From an uncultured Capnocytophaga sp. (GTDB lineage Bacteria; Bacteroidota; Bacteroidia; Flavobacteriales; Flavobacteriaceae), in contig NZ_CALGWU010000047.1 of the NCBI RefSeq assembly GCF_937936315.1, positions 1 through 37,684 on the forward strand: a stretch of 37,684 nt of DNA, read 5' to 3'. The notes below the pieces were generated by a model. That model was not told the DNA's origin. It saw only the letters and a program-made list of their open reading frames with translations, and made no database searches. Shown here in pieces: positions 7,491 through 16,567 of the stretch (the stretch's first letter is position 1; the number at the start of each line of letters is the position of its first letter). Both the position numbers and the translations under genes were made by a program.

Positions 7491-8842
7491 ATTTACAACC
7501 AATAACAAATGTTTATTTTATAGGTATTGGAGGCATAGGAATGTCTGCCCTTGCACGTTATTTCAATGCCAATGGTAAAGTAGTAGCTGGTTATGACCGT
7601 ACCTCTACTGATATTACTGAAATGCTTGAAAAAGAGGGTATAAAAGTACATTTTACTGATGAGGTAAAAGCTATTCCTAATTCATTTAAAAATGTAGAAA
7701 CTACTTTAGTGGTATATACCCCTGCTGTTCCTAAAGATCATAAAGAGTTAGTTTTTTTTCAAGAAAATGGCTACCAAGTAGTAAAACGCTCAGAAGTGTT
7801 AGGCTTCATTACTAAAAACTCCTTTTGTTTAGCCGTTGCAGGTACTCACGGTAAAACTACAACATCAAGTATTTTAGCCCATATTATGGTAGAAAGTGGA
7901 ACTTCGGTAAGTGCTTTTTTAGGAGGTATAGCCGAAAATTTCAATAGTAATTTGGTGCTCAAAGGTAGGGAATATACAGTAGTTGAAGCCGATGAGTTTG
8001 ACCGTTCATTTTTGCGACTTTCACCTAACATTGCTTGTATTACCTCTATGGACGCTGATCACCTCGATATTTATGGTGATGAGCAACATCTTATAGAAGG
8101 ATTTCACGAGTTTGCTGGAAAAATTAAACCTAGAGGCAGTCTCATTGTACGCAACGGACTAAACATAGCTGGTGAAACGTATGGTTTAGAAGATAATTCT
8201 GATTACAGTTTCCAAAACATTCATATTGTAGATGGTATTTATCATTTTGATTTCAAATATGCAGGAGGTATTTATAAAGATATTACCTTTATGAAACCAG
8301 GGCGACACAACTTACTCAATGCTTTGGCAGCTATTGCTATGGCTGTAAAAGCAGGAATTGCTCCTGAAAAATTGTTGCCTCACTTAGCTACTTTTAAAGG
8401 GGTAAAACGTCGTTTTTCATATATCATTAAAGAAAAAGACTTTGTTTTCATTGATGATTATGCCCATCACCCTTCCGAAATCAATGCACTATATCAAGCA
8501 GTAACTGAAATGTATCCTAATACTCCTAAAACTATTGTTTTTCAACCTCACCTTTTCACTCGTACACGTGATTTTATGAATGATTTTGCAAAAAGTCTAT
8601 CACAATTTGATGAGGTGATACTATTAGATATCTATCCTGCACGTGAATTACCTATAGAAGGGATTACTTCACAAGTTTTATTAGAGAAAATAACTACTTC
8701 TAAAAAAACTTTAGTAAGCAAAACTGAACTTATTCCTCTTTTGCTTAAGAAACGTCCTCAATTATTATTAGCTGTAGGAGCAGGCGATATAGGAGCTGAA
8801 GTAACTCATATCAAAGAAGCTATGAAAAAAAGTAAAAACTGA
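7487..8842 (+). CDS. murC: UDP-N-acetylmuramate--L-alanine ligase MurC
   Basis: MurC joins L-Ala to UDP-MurNAc using ATP in the cytoplasm, the first peptide-adding step of peptidoglycan synthesis. The 451-residue protein has the UDP-binding GIGGIGMSALA motif (residues 13-23), the Mur-ligase P-loop GTHGKTT (119-125), the VVEADEFDRSF region, the DADHLDIYG motif and FIDDYAHHP in the third domain. The GIGGIGMSALA motif and length fit MurC better than Mpl. It is the last gene of the operon and is followed by a strong terminator; ftsQ, which commonly follows murC in Bacteroidota cell-wall clusters, is not next. Confidence 0.95.
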   Translation: MNLQPITNVYFIGIGGIGMSALARYFNANGKVVAGYDRTSTDITEMLEKEGIKVHFTDEVKAIPNSFKNVETTLVVYTPAVPKDHKELVFFQENGYQVVKRSEVLGFITKNSFCLAVAGTHGKTTTSSILAHIMVESGTSVSAFLGGIAENFNSNLVLKGREYTVVEADEFDRSFLRLSPNIACITSMDADHLDIYGDEQHLIEGFHEFAGKIKPRGSLIVRNGLNIAGETYGLEDNSDYSFQNIHIVDGIYHFDFKYAGGIYKDITFMKPGRHNLLNALAAIAMAVKAGIAPEKLLPHLATFKGVKRRFSYIIKEKDFVFIDDYAHHPSEINALYQAVTEMYPNTPKTIVFQPHLFTRTRDFMNDFAKSLSQFDEVILLDIYPARELPIEGITSQVLLEKITTSKKTLVSKTELIPLLLKKRPQLLLAVGAGDIGAEVTHIKEAMKKSKN

Positions 8843-8854
8843 AGAAAATAACAA

Positions 8855-8892
8855 AAAAATGAGGCTCACCTTTTTTGATGAGCCTCATTTTT
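8855..8892. terminator. Bidirectional terminator between murC and the M16 protease
   Basis: AAAAATGAGGCTCA (8855-8868) pairs perfectly with TGAGCCTCATTTTT (8879-8892). With A-rich and T-rich flanks it can act on both converging transcripts. Confidence 0.88.
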
Positions 8893-8896
8893 ATTT

Positions 8897-11824
8897 TTAG
8901 TATCCAAAGAGTTCTTCTAAAGAGAGTTTTTTGAAATCTCCTATTTTTTGAAGTTCATCTTTTGAAAGTTTCTTTTCAGATGCTAAAATCACATAAGTAT
9001 AAGGTTTTTTAGAAAGGTATTTATCATGGAAATTTTTTATCTCTTTCATTGTAATACCATCTATATTTTGATATACTTGCTTGCGTATATCATCTTTAAG
9101 TCCTAATTCTTGTGCTGCTAAATAGCTATAAATAATACCATCTTGTGTAATTCGTTCAGTTTCTATTTCTTGTTTGATTTGCATTTTAGCCAATTCTAGA
9201 TTAGCAGGCAATTCAGGCATTGTATTAAGTAGTTCATTCATAGCCTCAATAGCTTCTTTAAATTTATCAGCTTGTGAACCTACGTAAGCAAGCACATAAT
9301 ATTTATCGGATTTTTTTCTTGGTGAGGCATAATAACCATAAGTGCTATATGCTAGAGCTTTACTTTCACGAATAGTTTGGAACACTAAAGATCCCATACC
9401 TCCACCAAAATAGTTGTTAAAGGTACTAATTATAGTACTTTCAGCAGGATTGAAAGGAACAGTATTACGTACCCAACGAGTTTCAGCTTGTACCATTTCA
9501 TAATCGGTAAAGAGTACTTGGTTTTTACCCTGATCTATTTGTTTGAATTCTTTTTTAGGAGCCACTTTAGCGAACTTCGCAGGCACTTTGTGCAAAGTCT
9601 TTAGTTTAGCAATAAGTTCTGAAAGTGTAGCAGGACCATAATAAATAACTGTTTGCTCTACATTATTCAAGTTTTTGAGTTTATCTACCAACTCTTTGCC
9701 TGTAATAGCTTCAATTTCGGCATTAGAGAAGGTATAGTTATATTTATTTTTTGCCCCATACATTGCATAATTTGTTAAGGCTTGCATAATAGCATTTCTA
9801 TTAGCTTTAGCATCTGTACGTGATTTAGCTACACGTGTTTTTAAGGCTTTAAGAGCTTCTTCATCTACTTTTATGTTTGCTATAAAATCTTCGTAAAGTT
9901 TGACAGCTGCATCAAAGTTTTCTTGCAATCCTTCAATATTGACAGTGGTGTATTCTTCACCTGCTGAAATTCTAAAACTTGAAGCTATTTTATAGAGATC
10001 TTTAGTAAGCTGTTCTGCTGACTTTTTATCAGTACCCAAAAACTTACTATAATTAGTTGCTATTGCTAATTTTAAATCGTTAAAAGAACCTATCTTATAA
10101 CGGAAAGTAAGACGATACAATTCATTATCTTTATTTTGAACATAAAGTACATCAGCTTTACCTAATTTTCCTTTTTGTAAATCTTTATTGTAATCTAGAA
10201 ATACAGGAGCTACTGGAGCACTCGGCATTTCATTTATCATTTTAACAAAATCAGATTGTTTATCAGCATTAGTTTCAATAGGAGTGATTGCAGGTTTTTC
10301 AATCTTCTCTATATTGGTGCGAGTTCCTTTCTCTTTATAAACAGCTACATAATTATTACCTAAGTATTTGTTAGCAAAAGCAACAATATCAGCTTTAGAG
10401 AGTTTAGAAAGGTTGTTTACATAAGCTACTTGGTCTTTCCAGTTGAGATTATCGGTAAAAGCTGCCATCAACATATTAGCACGATTGCCATAAGATTCAG
10501 TCCCTTGAATGGTTTGTTTTTTCAAGTTGTTTATGATAGAAGGGATAAGGTCGTCATCAAAATTACCTTTTTTTAGATTTTCTATTTGCCCTAACATAAG
10601 ATCTTTTACTTGTTCTAACGATTGTCCTTGTAGAGGTGCTCCTGATAAATATAATACTCCATAATCAATAAGTGTATAAGCAAAAGCACTAGCTCTAAGT
10701 AACTTTTGTTTTTTTACAAGGTTCAAATCAATAAGTCCAGCATTGCCATTAGTAAGAATTTCACCTACTAAATCAGCTAATAGAGCATCTTTATCTTGGT
10801 TACCTGGCAAACGGAATGCTATAGAAACACTTTCTGCATCAGGACCTACTACTTTTTTGATGATAGGGGCAGTGATAGGCGCTTCTTTCTCAAAAGTATA
10901 TTGAGGTACAGGTTTAGGTTGCATATAGCTAAAAGCCTTATCAATTTCGGCAATAGCTTTATCAGGATTGAAATCACCAGCCAATATTACTGCCATATTA
11001 TTAGGTACATAATAGGTTTGGAAGTACTTGCGAATTTCTTTTAATGAAGGATTTTTTAAATGTTCTACCGTACCAATAGTAGTTTGCAAGCCATAATTGT
11101 GTTTTTTGAACAACTCAGAGAAGAGAGTTTCAAATACTTCACTATTATCGCTATCCAAAGAGCGATTTTTTTCTTCATATACAGCTTCTAATTCAGTATG
11201 GAAAATACGAAGCACAGGATTGCGAAAACGTTCAGCTTGTACAGCAATATACTTATTGATAGCATTTGCTGGTACATCATCAGTATAAACAGTTTTCTCA
11301 AAAGAAGTAAACGCATTAGTACCTTGTGCTCCCATAGCAGTCATCATCTTGTCGTACTCATTAGCAATTGCATACTTGCTAGCTACCCCCGATACTGAAT
11401 CAATTTTCTTATAAATAGCCTTACGTTTAGCAGGGTCTTTGGTGTGATTGTACTCTTCATAAAGGGCATCAATTTTGTCTAATTGTACCTTTTCTTTGTT
11501 CCAATCAAGAGAACCATATTTGTCAGTACCTTTGAAGAGCAAGTGCTCTAAGTAGTGAGCCAACCCTGTATTGGTAGCAGGGTCGGTTTTACTACCTGCT
11601 TTCACTGCTACATAACACTGAATGCGAGGTTCTTTATTAGTAGGACTTAAGATGACTGTAAGTCCATTTTTCAAGGTATAGAACCTTGCATTGGTGGGGT
11701 CGTGGGTTACATATTTGTAAGTATACCCGCCACTTTGGGCTTCTTTCCACTCATAGTTTTGAGCAGTAGCCCCAAACGATATGGCTATAGTAAACAGCCA
11801 TAAAAATAGATTTCTTTTTTGCAT
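8897..11824 (-). CDS. Secreted M16 family zinc metallopeptidase (pitrilysin/insulinase type)
   Basis: A 975-residue exported protein with a signal peptide of about 22 residues (MQKRNLFLWL start, ending ATAQ). The inverted zinc motif HYLEH lies at residues 90-94, with the distal ligand in ELEAVYEE (E217/E218). A second M16-like half (about 560-940) lacks the zinc motif, as in other two-lobed family members. Such enzymes usually enclose and degrade peptides in a chamber; location would be periplasmic or outer-membrane associated. It lies downstream of fumC on the same strand but is separated from it by a hairpin terminator, so it is probably transcribed separately. Confidence 0.93.
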   Translation of the reverse strand: MQKRNLFLWLFTIAISFGATAQNYEWKEAQSGGYTYKYVTHDPTNARFYTLKNGLTVILSPTNKEPRIQCYVAVKAGSKTDPATNTGLAHYLEHLLFKGTDKYGSLDWNKEKVQLDKIDALYEEYNHTKDPAKRKAIYKKIDSVSGVASKYAIANEYDKMMTAMGAQGTNAFTSFEKTVYTDDVPANAINKYIAVQAERFRNPVLRIFHTELEAVYEEKNRSLDSDNSEVFETLFSELFKKHNYGLQTTIGTVEHLKNPSLKEIRKYFQTYYVPNNMAVILAGDFNPDKAIAEIDKAFSYMQPKPVPQYTFEKEAPITAPIIKKVVGPDAESVSIAFRLPGNQDKDALLADLVGEILTNGNAGLIDLNLVKKQKLLRASAFAYTLIDYGVLYLSGAPLQGQSLEQVKDLMLGQIENLKKGNFDDDLIPSIINNLKKQTIQGTESYGNRANMLMAAFTDNLNWKDQVAYVNNLSKLSKADIVAFANKYLGNNYVAVYKEKGTRTNIEKIEKPAITPIETNADKQSDFVKMINEMPSAPVAPVFLDYNKDLQKGKLGKADVLYVQNKDNELYRLTFRYKIGSFNDLKLAIATNYSKFLGTDKKSAEQLTKDLYKIASSFRISAGEEYTTVNIEGLQENFDAAVKLYEDFIANIKVDEEALKALKTRVAKSRTDAKANRNAIMQALTNYAMYGAKNKYNYTFSNAEIEAITGKELVDKLKNLNNVEQTVIYYGPATLSELIAKLKTLHKVPAKFAKVAPKKEFKQIDQGKNQVLFTDYEMVQAETRWVRNTVPFNPAESTIISTFNNYFGGGMGSLVFQTIRESKALAYSTYGYYASPRKKSDKYYVLAYVGSQADKFKEAIEAMNELLNTMPELPANLELAKMQIKQEIETERITQDGIIYSYLAAQELGLKDDIRKQVYQNIDGITMKEIKNFHDKYLSKKPYTYVILASEKKLSKDELQKIGDFKKLSLEELFGY

Positions 11825-11856
11825 AAAAATATAGTTTTAAGATGTGTATTAAAAGA

Positions 11857-11892
11857 AAAGGGTATCTAAAAAGTTGTTTCCAGATACCCTTT
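11857..11892 (-). terminator. Hairpin terminator downstream of fumC
   Basis: AAAGGGTATCT (11857-11867) pairs perfectly with AGATACCCTTT (11882-11892). It lies 29 bases after the fumC stop on the minus strand and ends before the M16 start; the minus-strand tail is T-rich. Confidence 0.8.
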
Positions 11893-11920
11893 ATTTGTTA
11901 TATAAGTTATTACTTATTAA

Positions 11921-13318
11921 TTATTTAAGGCTTCCTACCATATCTTCAGGACGTACCCATTTATCAAAGTCCTCAGGAGTAACATAGCCAAGACGTACAG
12001 CTTCTTCTTTGAGGGTAGTACCATTGCGGTGTGCTGTTTGAGCAATTTCGGCAGCTTTATAATAACCTATTTTAGTATTAAGAGCTGTGACAAGCATCAA
12101 CGAGTTGTCTACTAATTCTTTAATACGCTTGTAATTAGGTTCAATACCACTTGCGCAATGTTCTTCAAATGATACACAAACATCACCTAACAACTCAGCT
12201 GATTTAAGGAAGTTAGAAGCCATTAATGGTTTAAATACATTCAATTCGTAATGACCTTGAGTACCACCTACTGAAATAGCTACATCGTTACCCATTACTT
12301 GTGCTGCAACCATTGTCATCGCTTCACATTGGGTAGGATTCACTTTACCTGGCATAATAGAACTACCTGGTTCGTTAGCAGGGATGAGAATTTCACCAAT
12401 ACCAGAACGAGGTCCTGAAGCCATCATACGAATGTCGTTTGCAATCTTGTTTAATGATACAGCTAATTGCTTGAGGGCACCATGGCTTTCTACAATGGCG
12501 TCGTGAGAAGCTAAAGCTTCAAATTTGTTAGGAGCAGTTACAAAAGGTAGACCGGTGAATTTGGCAATGTACTCAGCTACTTTCACATCATAACCTTTAG
12601 GTGTGTTGAGCCCTGTACCTACAGCAGTTCCACCTAAAGCGAGTTCTGAGAGGTGTGCTAAAGTATTTTTGATAGCGCGAATAGCGTGATCAAGCTGAGC
12701 TACATAGCCTGAAAGCTCTTGTCCTAAAGTAAGTGGTGTAGCATCCATAAGGTGTGTACGACCTATCTTTACAACATCTTTAAAGGCTTCTGCTTTAGCG
12801 GCAAGGGTATCGCGTAGTTTTTGAACCCCAGGAATAGTTTTTTCAACTACCATTTTGTAACAAGCAATATGCATTCCTGTAGGGAAGGTATCGTTAGATG
12901 ATTGTGATTTATTCACATCATCATTAGCCTTTAATACGGGGTCTCCTTCTCCTATTTGTTTGCCAGCTAACACTTGAGCACGATTGGCAATTACCTCATT
13001 CACATTCATATTAGATTGAGTACCTGATCCGGTTTGCCAAATTACCAATGGGAATTGGTCATCAAGTTTGCCTTCGAGAATCTCGTCACAAACTTGAGCA
13101 ATAGCATTGCGTTTTTCGGCAGAAAGTACGCCTAAATCGAAGTTAGCGTATGCAGCAGCTTTTTTAAGATAGGCAAAGCCACGGATAATTTCAATCGGCA
13201 TAGAAGCAGGTGCACCGATTTTGAAGTTGTTACGTGAACGTTCTGTTTGTGCTCCCCAATATTTATCGGCAGGCACCTTCACTTCACCCAAAGTGTCTTT
13301 TTCAATTCTATAATTCAT
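11921..13318 (-). CDS. fumC: Class II fumarate hydratase
   Basis: FumC reversibly hydrates fumarate to L-malate in the TCA cycle; it is a cytosolic, iron-independent homotetramer. The 465-residue protein has the superfamily signature GSSIMPGKVNP (residues 318-328) with the catalytic loop serines S319/S320, plus GSGTQSNMNVNEV, SSNDTFPT and GRTHLMDATPLTLGQE, all diagnostic for class II fumarase rather than aspartase or argininosuccinate lyase. Start and length are canonical. It is transcribed away from prfA and ends before a hairpin, so it appears monocistronic. Confidence 0.97.
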   Translation of the reverse strand: MNYRIEKDTLGEVKVPADKYWGAQTERSRNNFKIGAPASMPIEIIRGFAYLKKAAAYANFDLGVLSAEKRNAIAQVCDEILEGKLDDQFPLVIWQTGSGTQSNMNVNEVIANRAQVLAGKQIGEGDPVLKANDDVNKSQSSNDTFPTGMHIACYKMVVEKTIPGVQKLRDTLAAKAEAFKDVVKIGRTHLMDATPLTLGQELSGYVAQLDHAIRAIKNTLAHLSELALGGTAVGTGLNTPKGYDVKVAEYIAKFTGLPFVTAPNKFEALASHDAIVESHGALKQLAVSLNKIANDIRMMASGPRSGIGEILIPANEPGSSIMPGKVNPTQCEAMTMVAAQVMGNDVAISVGGTQGHYELNVFKPLMASNFLKSAELLGDVCVSFEEHCASGIEPNYKRIKELVDNSLMLVTALNTKIGYYKAAEIAQTAHRNGTTLKEEAVRLGYVTPEDFDKWVRPEDMVGSLK

Positions 13319-13361
13319 TTTGTTTGTATTAGTTAAAATAATCTTCTTTTAAAAAACGCTA

Positions 13362-13369
13362 CAAAGGTA
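13362..13369 (-). promoter_or_regulatory. Probable -7 element of the fumC promoter
   Basis: On the minus strand this reads TACCTTTG, a perfect TAnnTTTG element, about 43 bases before the fumC start. No clear TTG is seen at the -33 distance, where the DNA is an A/T run. Confidence 0.55.
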
Positions 13370-13431
13370 TATTTTATTTTCTAAATATTAAAATTTTTTT
13401 AAGAGTTTTTTTATAGCGATAATTCTGCAAT

Positions 13432-13462
13432 TTGCTAATTAGCTAATTAATTGTTACCTTTG
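13432..13462 (+). promoter_or_regulatory. Promoter of prfA with internal palindrome
   Basis: TTG at 13432-13434, a 20-base spacer and TACCTTTG at 13455-13462. The spacer contains the perfect 12-base palindrome AATTAGCTAATT (13437-13448), a possible operator or a chance feature of A+T-rich DNA. Confidence 0.7.
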
Positions 13463-13493
13463 CGCCCTCAAAAAGATTATTATTAGAATAAAA

Positions 13494-14567
13494 ATGCTCG
13501 ATAAATTAAACATTGTTAAACAACGCTTTGATGAGGTATCGGATTTGATTATCCAACCTGATGTGATAGCCGACCAAAAACGTTACATTCAACTTAATAA
13601 GGAATATAAGGACTTAAAAGAGTTGATGGACAAGCGAGAAGAGTACATCAATGTAACTGGTAATCTTGCTGAAGCCGAAGAAATTATTGCTGATGGTAGT
13701 GATGCCGAAATGGTGGAAATGGCTAAACTGCAATTAGATGAAAGTAAAGAACGCTTACCTCAATTAGAGGAAGAAATCAAATATATGTTGATTCCTAAAG
13801 ACCCTGAAGATGTGAAGAATGCTGTAATGGAAATACGTGCTGGGACAGGTGGAGATGAGGCTTCTATTTTTGCTGGCGACCTTTATCGTATGTATACTAA
13901 ATATTGCCAAAGCAAAGGATGGAGTACATCAGTAATGGATTTCAATGAAGGAACTGCAGGGGGCTACAAAGAGATTATTTTTGAAGTTACAGGTGATAAT
14001 GTATATGGTACTTTGAAGTTTGAAGCAGGAGTACACCGTGTACAGCGTGTTCCTCAAACTGAAACGCAGGGACGTGTACACACTTCGGCTGCTACTGTGA
14101 TGGTATTGCCAGAGGCTGAAGAGTTTGATGTAGAACTCAATATGGCAGATGTGAATATTATTCGTACAACCTCTACAGGACCTGGCGGACAGTCGGTGAA
14201 TACTACTTATTCTGCTATTCAACTCCAGCATATTCCTACAGGTATAGAGGTACGTTGCCAAGATGAAAAATCTCAACACAAAAACCTTGAAAAAGCATTA
14301 AAAGTATTGCGTTCTCGCCTCTACGAATTAGAGCTTGCTAAAAAAATGGAAGCTGATTCTGCTCGCCGTAAGTCAATGGTATCCAGTGGTGACCGTTCAG
14401 CTAAAATACGCACTTACAATTATCCTCAAGGTCGCGTAACTGACCACCGTATCGGGCTTACTCTCTATGATTTACAGAATGTTATCAATGGAGATGTACA
14501 ACGCCTCATTGATGAATTACAACTTGCTGAAAACGCTGAAAAACTCAAAGAAGGTGATGTGTTTTAA
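13494..14567 (+). CDS. prfA: Peptide chain release factor 1
   Basis: RF1 recognises UAA and UAG stop codons and triggers peptidyl-tRNA hydrolysis on the ribosome. The 357-residue protein contains the anticodon-like PxT motif as PQT (187-189, in HRVQRVPQTE) and the universal GGQ motif (231-233, in GPGGQSVNTT), whose Gln is normally N5-methylated. GTGGDEASIFAGDLYRMY and KIRTYNYPQGRVTDHR are also typical. The PxT motif separates it from RF2, which has SPF. It has its own promoter and a downstream hairpin; prmC is not adjacent, although it often is in other lineages. Confidence 0.97.
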   Translation: MLDKLNIVKQRFDEVSDLIIQPDVIADQKRYIQLNKEYKDLKELMDKREEYINVTGNLAEAEEIIADGSDAEMVEMAKLQLDESKERLPQLEEEIKYMLIPKDPEDVKNAVMEIRAGTGGDEASIFAGDLYRMYTKYCQSKGWSTSVMDFNEGTAGGYKEIIFEVTGDNVYGTLKFEAGVHRVQRVPQTETQGRVHTSAATVMVLPEAEEFDVELNMADVNIIRTTSTGPGGQSVNTTYSAIQLQHIPTGIEVRCQDEKSQHKNLEKALKVLRSRLYELELAKKMEADSARRKSMVSSGDRSAKIRTYNYPQGRVTDHRIGLTLYDLQNVINGDVQRLIDELQLAENAEKLKEGDVF

Positions 14568-14606
14568 AGAAGTAAGATAACAAGTTAAATTAAGTTACTA
14601 ATGAAT

Positions 14607-14643
14607 AAAAAGCTGACTAAGATTTATTTCTTAATCAGCTTTT
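14607..14643. terminator. Terminator between prfA and the converging S9 peptidase
   Basis: AAAAGCTGACTAAG (14608-14621) pairs with CTTAATCAGCTTTT (14630-14643) with one G-to-A mismatch and an 8-base loop, with T-rich and A-rich flanks. It can serve both converging genes. Confidence 0.8.
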
Positions 14644-14662
14644 CTATTGTTGTTCTATTATG

Positions 14663-16567
14663 TTATAGTGTTTCTTTCAACCATTTAAAGAAAGTTCGTT
14701 GCCATAGCAGTCCGTTTTGAGGTTGTAATACCCAGTGGTTTTCATCAGGAAAATAAAGTAACTCACTTCTAATGCCTTTTAATTGTGCGGCAGTAAAGGC
14801 TTGAAATCCTTGCTCTTCAGGTACTCGGTAATCTTTACCTCCGTGAATAATTAGTATGGGAGTATCCCAATTATTAATTTTCTTTATAGGGTTAAACTCT
14901 TTATACGATTTTTGAGCTACTGCATTATGCTCTTCCCAATAAGCTCCTCCTATTTCATTATTGTTAAAGAAAAGCTCTTCAGTAGTGCCATACATACTTT
15001 CCAAATTAAAAACCCCACAATGGGCAATAAATGTCTTAAAGCGTTTTTGATGAATACCTGCTAAATAGTAGATTGAATATCCACCATAACTTGCCCCTAC
15101 AGCTCCTAATCTATCTTTATCTACATAAGATTCCTTCGCAATATCATCAATTGCAGATAGGTAATCACGCATTGGCTGTCCGCCCCAATCTCCACTGATT
15201 TGTGCATTCCATTCTACTCCAAACCCTGGTAAACCACGTCTGTTAGGGGCTATCACTATATAACCTTGTGATGCCATTAGTTGAAAGTTCCAACGAAAAC
15301 TGTAAAACTGACTTACAATTGATTGTGGACCTCCTTGGCAGTAGAGTAGGGTAGGGTACTTCTTATTAGGGTCAAAGTCTGGAGGGTAAATCACCCAAGC
15401 GTGCATATCTTTGCCGTCAGTGGTCTTGATGATACGTTCCTTTATAGGGCATTGAGCTATCTGCTTATATTGTTCATCATTAAAGTGTGAGAGCTGTTTG
15501 AGAGATAGATATTCTTTTTTCTTCTCTTTTAAGTTAATAGTATATAGTTCTGCTGCGTGGTTCATATCCGTGCGCATCACAACCAATTGGTCGCCTGTTT
15601 GTCCTACTATACTATTCACATCAAAAAGGCCTTTTGTGAGTTGTCTTGGAGTGGTATCTTTACTAAAAGGAGCTACTACAAATAGCTGTTCAGTACCTTG
15701 AGTAGGGGCTATTAAGTAAATCCGTTTACCGTCATTACTCCAACGGTAACTAAATATGGTGTTATCCCATTGTGCAGTAAGGTTGATGCGTTTGCCGTTC
15801 TTTAGTATATATAGGTCATTCTTATCAGATTCATTCCCATCGTGTGCCATACTGAGCCACGCCAATACGCCCTCTTTACTATACTGAGGGTTAGTGTCAT
15901 ACCCCATCATTCCTTCGGTAAGGTTTGTTGTTTTTTTGGAAGTGAGGTCATATTCATAGATATCAGTATTAGTGCTCAGTACATAATCAGTACCAACTTT
16001 GGCTTTGGTAACATAAAGAACCTTTTTACCGTCGAGACTCCATATATAATCCTCATCACCTCCAAAAGGCAACTGCGGACAGTAATAGGGCAGTCCTTCC
16101 ATTATATCGGTTTGTTTACCATTACTATCTTCTATCATCACGTGATTGTAACTACCTTCATTCCATGTGTCCCAATGGCGGTGATCTAAGCTACTGTATA
16201 GTTTCCCTGATGATTTATCTAAATCAGTATAGATATCTTTCCCTAAAACCGACTTTAATTTTACTTCCTTATGAGTGAGTTTTAGGCTTTTATCGGTATT
16301 GTATTTAGCTGTGAGTTTTTCTACCTCTTCTTTGCTTATAGGAATAGGTACACCTCCTTTTACGGCAAGTTTATAGTATTCTTTGTTAAAAGTATTTTCC
16401 TTTATATTGGGAGTACTCACACTCACGAATACATATTGCAGGTCGGGGGCAATACCTATACCATTCACGCGATGTAGTTCCCATAATTTTTCGGGGGTGA
16501 GAGGTTGTTGTGCCTGTAAGCCATTCAATGTCATAACTGAAGCCAAAATAATTAGATGTTTTTTCAT
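14663..16567 (-). CDS. Secreted S9 family serine peptidase (DPP/acylaminoacyl-peptidase type)
   Basis: A 634-residue protein with a signal peptide (MKKHLIILASV start, ending LQAQ), a beta-propeller-like region to about residue 370, and a C-terminal alpha/beta-hydrolase domain. The catalytic triad is visible: Ser493 in GASYGGY, Asp579 in GGKDYRV and His611 in DENHW. YCQGGPQS provides the oxyanion-side loop. The family cleaves short peptides, releasing dipeptides or acyl-amino acids; exported homologues in oral Bacteroidota (DPP5 type) process peptides in the periplasm. Exact specificity cannot be read from sequence. Its ATG overlaps the stop of the upstream acyltransferase-like gene (ATGA), so the two form an operon. 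Confidence 0.92.
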   Translation of the reverse strand: MKKHLIILASVMTLNGLQAQQPLTPEKLWELHRVNGIGIAPDLQYVFVSVSTPNIKENTFNKEYYKLAVKGGVPIPISKEEVEKLTAKYNTDKSLKLTHKEVKLKSVLGKDIYTDLDKSSGKLYSSLDHRHWDTWNEGSYNHVMIEDSNGKQTDIMEGLPYYCPQLPFGGDEDYIWSLDGKKVLYVTKAKVGTDYVLSTNTDIYEYDLTSKKTTNLTEGMMGYDTNPQYSKEGVLAWLSMAHDGNESDKNDLYILKNGKRINLTAQWDNTIFSYRWSNDGKRIYLIAPTQGTEQLFVVAPFSKDTTPRQLTKGLFDVNSIVGQTGDQLVVMRTDMNHAAELYTINLKEKKKEYLSLKQLSHFNDEQYKQIAQCPIKERIIKTTDGKDMHAWVIYPPDFDPNKKYPTLLYCQGGPQSIVSQFYSFRWNFQLMASQGYIVIAPNRRGLPGFGVEWNAQISGDWGGQPMRDYLSAIDDIAKESYVDKDRLGAVGASYGGYSIYYLAGIHQKRFKTFIAHCGVFNLESMYGTTEELFFNNNEIGGAYWEEHNAVAQKSYKEFNPIKKINNWDTPILIIHGGKDYRVPEEQGFQAFTAAQLKGIRSELLYFPDENHWVLQPQNGLLWQRTFFKWLKETL

